Program-made: the position numbers and the translations under genes | Notes under the pieces: generated by a model | Database searches by the model: none | Told to the model about the DNA's origin: nothing | What the model saw: the letters and a program-made list of their open reading frames with translations, nothing else | Shown: positions 6,207 to 11,531 of the stretch, in pieces | Numbering within the stretch: the stretch's first letter is position 1 | How the letters are laid out: each line of letters opens with the position of its first letter | NCBI GenBank assembly: GCA_017648805.1 | Contig: JAGCIC010000155.1 | Location: 1 to 11,531, forward strand | DNA length: 11,531 nt | Reading direction: 5' to 3' | Source: Clostridia bacterium | GTDB lineage: Bacteria; Bacillota_A; Clostridia; Christensenellales; Aristaeellaceae

Positions 6207-7205
6207 TTAGAACAGTCCCGCTTCGGGGTCGATCTTCCTGACCGCCAGGTTGGCCGCGATGACCATTATGCAGCCGCAGACGGATTGCAGGAAGGAGGAC
6301 GAAGAGGAGATATTGATGTTGCTGTTGACCAGCAGGGCCTTATACACGAACACGTCGATCGTGTTGGTTATGGACACCAGACGGCCGTCGTTGCGGGTCG
6401 CCTGATAGAACAGACCGAAGTCGCTTCTGAACACGCTGCCCACGGCGAGTATAAGCATGATGGACATTATGGGTCTGAGCAGCGGAATGGTTATGTACTT
6501 GGTCTGTTTCCACTTGCTGGCGCCGTCTATCAGCGCGGCTTCGTAAAGCTCGCCGTCTATGCCGCTGATGGAGGCCAGGTAGACGACCATGCCGTAACCC
6601 ATGCCCTTCCACTGGTTAAGGAACACCAGGAACCAGCGCCAGAAAGGCACGTCCCCGTACCATTGGTGTTTGGGCTCCACCAGGCCCAAGGAGGTGAACA
6701 CGCGGTTGAACAGGCCCTTGTCGGTGGCCAGGAAGGCGTACACGAAGTAACCTATGACGACCCAGCTCAAAAAGTGGGGCAGGAACATCATGGTCTGGCA
6801 CACCTTGGCCAGTTTCTTGGAGTACAGCTGGCTGATGAGGATAGCCAGCGTAACGGGGATCACGACGCCCAGCACGATGAATATCAGGTTATACGCCACC
6901 GTGTTCCTGAGCATTATGGTGAAGTCCGGGGTATTGAACAGGAAGCGGAAGTTGCCCAGGCCGCTGAACCGGCTGTTTATGAATAAGCTGTACAGGAAAC
7001 TGTGCCCGGGCGCCTGCTTGTAGTTCATAAAGGCGATCACCACGCCGAACATAGGGGCGTAGCAGAAGATCAGAAACCATATCGTAGTGGGCAGATGCAG
7101 CAGGAAAAGCTCCACATCGTCAAAGGAAGAGCCTGTGCTGCCGCCGTTGTCGCCTTTTTTAGGCTTTACCACCTTTCGGGGAGTCTGGGTCACGGCTTTG
7201 TTCAC
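6207..7205 (-). CDS. Sugar ABC transporter permease, LplB-like (CUT1, MalF side)
   Basis: This 332-aa integral membrane protein is the first gene of the importer operon. It starts with GTG at 7205, five bases after AAAGGAAGGG; no better ATG is nearby. The basic, Gly/Ser-rich N-terminus (1-30) is cytoplasmic. It is followed by a first membrane segment at about 36-60 and about five more, including about 105-125, 143-160, 203-215, 246-260 and 305-322. The EAA loop is at 222-241 (EAALIDGASKWKQTKYITIP, Gly228). The protein ends AVRKIDPEAGLF, characteristic of LplB-type permeases. It pairs with the LplC-like permease downstream to form the transmembrane channel. Confidence 0.93.
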   Translation of the reverse strand: MNKAVTQTPRKVVKPKKGDNGGSTGSSFDDVELFLLHLPTTIWFLIFCYAPMFGVVIAFMNYKQAPGHSFLYSLFINSRFSGLGNFRFLFNTPDFTIMLRNTVAYNLIFIVLGVVIPVTLAILISQLYSKKLAKVCQTMMFLPHFLSWVVIGYFVYAFLATDKGLFNRVFTSLGLVEPKHQWYGDVPFWRWFLVFLNQWKGMGYGMVVYLASISGIDGELYEAALIDGASKWKQTKYITIPLLRPIMSIMLILAVGSVFRSDFGLFYQATRNDGRLVSITNTIDVFVYKALLVNSNINISSSSSFLQSVCGCIMVIAANLAVRKIDPEAGLF

Positions 7206-7293
7206 ACGATCCCTTCCTTTCGTTTCCGATTTCTTTTAATTTATTTATCTATAATCCGCCGGATAAGATACTGCGTTCTCAACACTCTGTCCG

Positions 7294-7320
7294 GCGCTTG
7301 CCGTTTTCGAGCGCTTTTTT
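7294..7320 (+). terminator. Plus-oriented intrinsic terminator within the importer leader region
   Basis: GCGCTTG (7294-7300) pairs with CGAGCGC (7308-7314) around a CCGTTTT loop, with one T-G wobble, and is followed at once by six T (7315-7320). This is the form of a Rho-independent terminator for plus-strand RNA, yet no plus-strand gene lies upstream. It could insulate the divergent operon from antisense transcription, or end a short antisense RNA. Confidence 0.5.
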
Positions 7321-7339
7321 GTATAGTTTGCAGAGTATG

Positions 7340-7367
7340 TTACGATTAACGTACCCTGTATTATAAT
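7340..7367 (+). promoter_or_regulatory. Candidate divergent promoter of the GNAT/PIG-L/namZ operon
   Basis: A perfect TATAAT at 7362-7367 on the plus strand overlaps the importer -10 box, because ATTATAAT (7360-7367) is its own reverse complement. The only -35 candidate is weak (TTACGA at 7340-7345, three of six matches, 16-base spacer). A start near 7374 would leave a leader of about 190 nt. No better promoter is seen nearer the GNAT start. Confidence 0.35.
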
Positions 7368-7388
7368 ATACTTTTTATCATATGTCAA
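7360..7388 (-). promoter_or_regulatory. Consensus sigma-A promoter of the sugar importer operon
   Basis: On the minus strand TTGACA (7388-7383) and TATAAT (7365-7360) are both perfect and 17 bases apart. Transcription would start near 7353 and give a leader of about 150 nt before the GTG at 7205. A short inverted repeat TACG-N5-CGTA (7341-7353) sits at the start site, a natural place for a repressor. No regulator gene is adjacent. Confidence 0.82.
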
Positions 7389-7565
7389 CATTTAATTTTA
7401 ACATTGCGGCATGGCACCATCGTATCCGGCTGCCGCCACGCCGGCACGGGACGCGTCCCGGATATCTTTTTATCCCCGATCTCCGCATCCGTGCAGGATT
7501 TATGAGCGTGCCGGAAGAATTATAGAAGAAGGGAAATCTGATATTTCGGAGGATCGGAGCAAAAA

Positions 7566-8552
7566 ATGTACATACGTGAGTTTCGCTTAAGCGACCTTAA
7601 ACAGCTGATCGGGCTGTGGAACGACTGCGCCGCGGCGGGAGAGATCCTGTGCGTGCCAATGGACGAAGAGTATTTCTCCCGGAAATTCCTGCCCCTGGAC
7701 GAGTTCCGCCTGTATTTCACCGCGGAAGAGAACGGTGAAACGCTGGGCTTCTGCCTGGGCAGCGTCAAGACCGAGTTTTTGCGGGGCGAGACCCCGCTAA
7801 ACACCCCCGCGTACCTGAGCATGCTTCTGGTACGGCGGGACAGGCGCGGCGAAGGCATCGGTTCCGCGCTTCTGTCCGCGTTCGAAAACAGAGCGAAGGC
7901 GCTGAACAAATCCCGTGCGGAAATATCCAGCCTGAGTCCCGTGAACCTGGACTGGCTGATCCCCGGCACTCCCGGCCACGGCCACAACAACATGCCCGGA
8001 CTGGACACCCGCTCGATGGCCTATCCGTTTCTGGAAAAGCGGGGCTATGTATCCTACGTTGGCGAAGTGGCCATGTACATAGATCTCTCGACTTACGAGA
8101 AAGCACCTCGCGTGGAGGAAGCCCGCGCAAGGCTCAGGGCGGAAGGCATCACCGCGGGACTGTACGACGTAAGCGAAAACTGCTCCTGGGACGGCATGTG
8201 CGACCGGGTGGGCAGCGAATACTGGCGCAAGGTGCTTAAGGACGAGACTTCCTCCCCCGCGCCGCGCCCCATACTCGCGGCCAGGACGAACGGGCAGATA
8301 GTGGGCTTTACCGGTCCCGCGGACGTGCAGCCCAACGGCAGGGGCTGGTTCACCGGCATCTGCACAGACCCCCTGTACGAACAGAGGGGCATCGCAACGG
8401 TGCTGTTCAATGACCTGATGGGCGAATTCATAAAGATCGGCGCGAAATATACTTCACTGTTTACCGGAACGGAAAACCACGCCCAGCGCCTGTACCTCAA
8501 AACGGGGTTCAGACCGGTGCGCAGGTTCGACATGATGAGAAAGGAGCTGTAA
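7566..8552 (+). CDS. Tandem GNAT-fold N-acetyltransferase
   Basis: This 328-aa cytoplasmic protein starts at the ATG at 7566, six bases after GGAG. It has two GNAT domains. The first (about 1-172) has the acetyl-CoA loop RRGEGIG at 93-99 in VRRDRRGEGIGSALL. The second (about 195-328) has YEQRGIATVLFNDLM with QRGIA at 273-277, and the typical ending NHAQRLYLKTGF (304-315). Between the motifs of the first domain lies an unusual segment, about 131-147, rich in Gly, Pro, His and Asn. Tandem GNATs such as mycothiol synthase acetylate small amine substrates, often with only one active half. The genomic partners (PIG-L deacetylase homologue, N-acetylmuramidase) suggest an amino-sugar or peptidoglycan-fragment substrate, but this is inference. 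It is the first gene of the operon; the next ATG is four bases after its stop. Confidence 0.85.
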   Translation: MYIREFRLSDLKQLIGLWNDCAAAGEILCVPMDEEYFSRKFLPLDEFRLYFTAEENGETLGFCLGSVKTEFLRGETPLNTPAYLSMLLVRRDRRGEGIGSALLSAFENRAKALNKSRAEISSLSPVNLDWLIPGTPGHGHNNMPGLDTRSMAYPFLEKRGYVSYVGEVAMYIDLSTYEKAPRVEEARARLRAEGITAGLYDVSENCSWDGMCDRVGSEYWRKVLKDETSSPAPRPILAARTNGQIVGFTGPADVQPNGRGWFTGICTDPLYEQRGIATVLFNDLMGEFIKIGAKYTSLFTGTENHAQRLYLKTGFRPVRRFDMMRKEL

Positions 8553-8556
8553 TAAA

Positions 8557-9243
8557 ATGGGCACTGTAATGGCTGTAGGCGCGCACACCGGCGACGCGCA
8601 GCTCACGATGGGGCTGTATCTGGCCAAAGCCGCTTCAAAGGGACACAAGATCGTGACGCTGGACCTGACCGCGGGAGAAAGGGGCTGCCCGCCCCACATC
8701 CCCATGGATGAGTTCAGGCAGATGAACGTAGAGAGCGCGGCAAAATTCGCCAAGGCGTTTTCCGGGGACAGCGTGGTGCTGGACACTCCCGACGGGGAGC
8801 TAAACTATTCGCAGGACCTGGCCGTAAAGATCGGCGACATAATGCGCTCCTACAAGGTGGACACGGTGCTGTGCCACTGGAAAAACTCCATGCACAAGGA
8901 CCACATCGTTGCCAGTCACCTGGCCCAGGACGCCGTATTCTTCGCCTCCCTGCCCACGTTTGCCCGTCCCCTGCCTCCCGCGCCCATAAAAAGGTGGCTG
9001 TACGCCGAGAACTGGGAGGACTCCGAAGGCTTCACGCCCTATATGTACTTCGACGTGAGCGACGTGTTCGAGGACTGGAAAGCCGCGGTGAAACAGCTGT
9101 ACCTCACCGAGCACAGCCGGGATTTCAAGTACCTGCAGTTCTACGAGGGGCTCGCCCGCATGCGCGGCGCGCTCAACAAGTGCGAATACGCCACCGCCTT
9201 TGACATAGACGGATACATGAAGCGCATGAGAGGTGAAGTCTGA
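8557..9243 (+). CDS. PIG-L/LmbE-family deacetylase homologue with variant active site
   Basis: This 228-aa cytoplasmic protein has its ribosome site AAGGAG (8541-8546) inside the GNAT 3' end. The family removes N-acetyl groups from GlcNAc-type sugars using zinc. Visible family marks are the N-terminal strand with VGAHTGDAQLTMG (7-19), LTAGERG (37-43) and HKDH (113-116). By comparison with MshB, zinc ligands would be His10, Asp13 and His116, and His113 matches the second catalytic His. The usual motif is AHPDD; here the first Asp, the catalytic base, is Gly12 (AHTGD). The protein may therefore be inactive, use another base or have a different reaction. Its stop overlaps the namZ start by one base (TGATG), so the two are coupled. 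Confidence 0.87.
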   Translation: MGTVMAVGAHTGDAQLTMGLYLAKAASKGHKIVTLDLTAGERGCPPHIPMDEFRQMNVESAAKFAKAFSGDSVVLDTPDGELNYSQDLAVKIGDIMRSYKVDTVLCHWKNSMHKDHIVASHLAQDAVFFASLPTFARPLPPAPIKRWLYAENWEDSEGFTPYMYFDVSDVFEDWKAAVKQLYLTEHSRDFKYLQFYEGLARMRGALNKCEYATAFDIDGYMKRMRGEV

Positions 9244-10358
9244 TGGTGCTGCTGGGCATAGACCGGCTGTCCTCCTTCCCCGTCGCTTCCTGGGGGCGCA
9301 TAGGCCTCATGACCAACCCCACGGGCATCGACGCCCGGGGCGTGTCCGCAGTGGACATACTCGCCAAGTGCGGCCGCCTTACCGCGCTTCTGGCCTGCGA
9401 GCACGGCGTGCGCGGCTGCGTGCCCGCCGGCGAAAAAGTGGACAGTTTCACCGACGAAAAGACCGGCGTGACCGTGTATTCCTGCTACGGCGGCAGCACC
9501 CACCTGCCCGACGCCGCGCTTGACGCCTTCGACACCCTGGTCTACGACATACAGGATGCCGGCGCGCGCTTCTACACATTCATCTATTCCCTGTCCGACG
9601 CCATGGAGGACTGCGCGAAGACGGGCAAAAAAGTTGTGGTGCTCGACCGGCCGAACCCCCTGGGCGGCCTGCGGGTGCAGGGCACGCTGCTTGACGAAAG
9701 CGTCTCTTCCTTTGTGGGCCGCTTCCCCATCCCAACCCGCTACGCACTGACCGTGGGCGAATACGCCCTGTGGGTCAAGCGCAGGCTGAAACTTGACCTG
9801 GACCTTAGCGTGATCCCCATGGAGGGCTGGAACAGAAGCATGTATTACGCGGACACGGGCCGCCTGTTCGTGCCGCCCTCCCCCAACCTGTCCACTCTGC
9901 ACGCGCTGAACGTGTACACCGGCACCTGCATATTCGAGGGCACCAACATTTCGGAAGGGCGGGGAACCGCCCTGCCCTTTGAGCTGATAGGCGCGCCGTT
10001 CATCGATGGGGATGCGCTTGCGGAAAGCATGAACGGCAAAAACCTGCCCGGCTTTTATTTCAGGAGCGCGTACTTCACCCCATCGTGCAGCAAGTTCGCG
10101 GGCGAACTCTGTTCCGGTGTGCAGATCTACGTGACGGACCTTGACCGGACGAACGCCCCCTTGATGGGCTTCACACTGCTGGACGAAATAAGGAAACTGG
10201 CGGGCGAACGTTTCGGATGGACCGGCTCGATAGACCGCCTTACCGGGATAAAAGACTTTGCGGGCACAAACAGATCGCCCGAAGCGCTCATTTCGGGCAA
10301 AAAACCCAAGCTCCTCGCCTGGTACGAAGACGCGAAGGAAATAATGCTGTACAAATAA
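9243..10358 (+). CDS. namZ: Exo-beta-N-acetylmuramidase NamZ (DUF1343, GH171), predicted cytoplasmic
   Basis: This 371-aa glycosidase belongs to the family of Bacillus NamZ (YbbC), which releases MurNAc from the non-reducing end of peptidoglycan fragments. Family blocks appear in order: GIDRL (5-9), IGLMTNPTGID (20-30), CEHGVRG (52-58, with the conserved Glu of the EHG motif), VYDIQDAGARFYTF, VLDRPNPLGG, PPSPNLSTLHALNVYTGTC and FEGTNISEGRGTALPFELIG. Unlike secreted Bacillus NamZ it has no signal peptide. A TGA at 9234-9236, in frame and three codons before the ATG, rules out a longer N-terminus. It probably acts on imported disaccharides or muropeptides. It is the last gene of the operon with GNAT and PIG-L. 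MurQ, NagZ and AmiE partners are not in the window. Confidence 0.92.
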   Translation: MVLLGIDRLSSFPVASWGRIGLMTNPTGIDARGVSAVDILAKCGRLTALLACEHGVRGCVPAGEKVDSFTDEKTGVTVYSCYGGSTHLPDAALDAFDTLVYDIQDAGARFYTFIYSLSDAMEDCAKTGKKVVVLDRPNPLGGLRVQGTLLDESVSSFVGRFPIPTRYALTVGEYALWVKRRLKLDLDLSVIPMEGWNRSMYYADTGRLFVPPSPNLSTLHALNVYTGTCIFEGTNISEGRGTALPFELIGAPFIDGDALAESMNGKNLPGFYFRSAYFTPSCSKFAGELCSGVQIYVTDLDRTNAPLMGFTLLDEIRKLAGERFGWTGSIDRLTGIKDFAGTNRSPEALISGKKPKLLAWYEDAKEIMLYK

Positions 10359-10369
10359 AAAAGATACCG

Positions 10370-10395
10370 AAAAGGCGGCCTTCCGGCCGCCTTTT
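10370..10395. terminator. Bidirectional Rho-independent terminator between namZ and the NlpC/P60 gene
   Basis: AAAAGGCGGCC and GGCCGCCTTTT form a perfect 11-bp stem with a TTCC loop. The A-run before and T-run after make it work in both directions. It lies 11 nt after the namZ stop and 2 nt after the convergent gene's stop, so it ends both transcripts. Confidence 0.9.
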
Positions 10396-10397
10396 GT

Positions 10398-11531
10398 TTA
10401 CCATTTGCTCAGTCTTCTGGGTATAAAGCCCCTGTTGTAATAATAGCTGATCGGGTACGTGTTCACGCTCACCGTGTTGGTGCCCCAGGCGTCGCCGCCG
10501 TTTTCGATAATAACGATCTGGGTATGTTCCTCGTTGGCGTAATACAGGAACATGACCACGTGGCTGTAATCCTTCACGATGATGTCGCCGGGGCGCAGTT
10601 CCGCCGTCTTCTGCAGGGTGTAGAAGCTGCTGTCCGTGTAGAACCAGTGGGTGTTCAGCCACTTGCGCTCCGTGCCGTAATAGCACATGGCCACCAGGCT
10701 GGAGCAGTCGCAGCCCACGTACTTGCCCTCGTACAGGGTGTTCTGGTTGAGTATGTAGTACCTGCCGCTGTCCGACAGGTAGAACCTGTTCTCGCGCACC
10801 GCCTTGGCGGGGTTGTACTGGCGCTGGTATTCGTATACGCCGCTTATGTAGGGCATGCCGTAGTACACCACGCCGGGCCGGAAGATCTTGAGCCCGTCCT
10901 CGTCGTTGGCTTTCTTCCAGTAGGCCTGGTTGGACAGGGTCATCCAGGGGAAGTCCAGACAGTCGAAGGCGTTGTTTATCACTTCCTTGCGCCCGGTAGC
11001 CTGGCTCGCGGAAAACTTGCCCGCGGCGCGCATGCGGTCCACTTCGTTGAGCGCACAGTTCCTGACCGCGTTTATCTTGGCGCGGTTGGTTTCTATCTCG
11101 CTTAAGCCCGTCCTCATCCGGGGCATGGTGAGCACCACGTCCGTGCTCAGCACATTGACCTGCACGCTCGCCGCAACAGAGGAATTGCCCTCCATCTTGG
11201 CGGTCACGGTGGCCGTGCCGCTCTTTACGCCCGTTATGTTGCCCTCGGCGTCCACGCTCACGTTGCCCGGCGCGGAAGACGTCCATATCACCGGAATCTG
11301 GCCCTCCGGGAACACCGTCAGTTCCAGCTGCTTTGTCTGGCCGACCTCCACATATATCCTGTCATGTCCCAGGCTGATGCCCGTGACCGTACCGTAATCG
11401 AACACCCGCACGGTGAACGCCGCGCTTACGCCGGAGTCCGCCCTGGCGGTGATCACGGACGAGCCCGCCCCCGCGGCGGTGACCCGTCCGGTCTGGTCCA
11501 CCACGGCCACCCGCTCGTCCGAGGACGCCCA
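10398..11531 (-). CDS. Ig-like (Big_2) repeat protein with C-terminal NlpC/P60-like peptidase domain, 5'-truncated by window edge
   Basis: 377 residues are visible; the frame is open to the right edge, so the apparent GTG start at 11510 is internal. The first ~40 residues are the end of a Big_2 domain (WASSDERVAVVDQTGRVTAA, then ARADSGVSAAFTV). A second complete Big_2 domain follows at about 49-128 (VTGISL, VEVGQTKQLELTVFP, WTSSAPGNVSVDAEGNITGV). After a linker comes an NlpC/P60-like domain: GCDCSSLV with the likely nucleophile Cys276, then RPGDIIV, then YSHVVMFL with His324, then IIENGG with a possible third residue near 343-344 (numbers count from the first visible residue). Such proteins are exported and cut peptidoglycan peptides, while the Big_2 domains bind or space at the wall. 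Activity is inferred, because the domain is divergent (DCSS instead of DCSG). The signal peptide must lie outside the window. Confidence 0.8.
   Translation of the reverse strand, partial: WASSDERVAVVDQTGRVTAAGAGSSVITARADSGVSAAFTVRVFDYGTVTGISLGHDRIYVEVGQTKQLELTVFPEGQIPVIWTSSAPGNVSVDAEGNITGVKSGTATVTAKMEGNSSVAASVQVNVLSTDVVLTMPRMRTGLSEIETNRAKINAVRNCALNEVDRMRAAGKFSASQATGRKEVINNAFDCLDFPWMTLSNQAYWKKANDEDGLKIFRPGVVYYGMPYISGVYEYQRQYNPAKAVRENRFYLSDSGRYYILNQNTLYEGKYVGCDCSSLVAMCYYGTERKWLNTHWFYTDSSFYTLQKTAELRPGDIIVKDYSHVVMFLYYANEEHTQIVIIENGGDAWGTNTVSVNTYPISYYYNRGFIPRRLSKW

Larger units (their letters stand above)
7206..7565. other. 360-bp divergent control region between importer and GNAT/PIG-L/namZ operons
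   Basis: No credible protein gene lies here. Reading left to right: the importer leader; a plus-strand TATAAT (7250-7255); a plus-oriented hairpin with a T-run (7294-7320); a candidate operator (7341-7353, TACG-N5-CGTA); overlapping divergent -10 boxes (7360-7367); the importer -35 (7383-7388); two GC-rich inverted repeats (CCGGC...GCCGG at 7426-7444 and the 14-bp palindrome 7447-7460); and the GNAT ribosome site (GGAGGA 7548-7553, GGAG 7556-7559). The AT-rich core at about 7340-7400 contrasts sharply with the GC-rich genes on both sides. Confidence 0.7.

Noticed and set aside
7206..7353. Known riboswitch or T-box in the importer leader
   Set aside because: I find no recognisable conserved core of a known class; only simple hairpins are visible.

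Overview
The window looks like a GC-rich chromosome segment from a Gram-positive member of the Bacillota, probably a gut-type clostridium. Three things suggest this. Two near-perfect sigma-A promoters (TTGACA, 17-bp spacer, TATAAT) stand out in AT-rich gaps. Ribosome sites are strong (AGGAGG-like). The gene content is typical: a three-gene CUT1 sugar importer without its own ATPase, an XRE/ImmA pair, a cytosolic NamZ and an Ig-like cell-wall hydrolase. The class-level placement is inference. No rRNA, tRNA, insertion sequence or CRISPR array is visible.

Layout. (1) 1-877, minus: 5' part of a COG0523/CobW-type metallochaperone GTPase, running off the left edge inside a long His/Asp/Glu tract. 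(2) 1038-3545, plus: a strong promoter drives an XRE repressor, an ImmA/IrrE metalloprotease, a 90-aa protein and a class-II glycerate 2-kinase, all tightly packed and followed by a palindromic terminator. (3) 3603-7388, minus: a sugar ABC importer (LplB-like permease, LplC-like permease, solute-binding protein) with a consensus promoter, a ~150-nt leader and a structured gap before the binding-protein gene. (4) 7566-10395, plus: a compact operon of a tandem-GNAT acetyltransferase, a PIG-L-type deacetylase homologue and NamZ (exo-beta-N-acetylmuramidase, DUF1343/GH171). (5) 10398-11531, minus: the C-terminal part of an exported protein with Ig-like (Big_2) repeats and an NlpC/P60-like peptidase domain, convergent with namZ.

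How the genes may work together. The most coherent theme is in the right half. An oligosaccharide importer is divergent from an operon whose products could act on N-acetylated amino sugars (acetyltransferase, deacetylase-fold protein, intracellular N-acetylmuramidase), and a secreted cell-wall hydrolase lies beside it. I infer a possible salvage route for peptidoglycan fragments: cut outside, import through the ABC system, process inside. The importer's substrate cannot be read from the sequence, and the deacetylase homologue lacks the usual catalytic-base aspartate. The left half is a separate module in which glycerate kinase appears to share an XRE/ImmA transcript.
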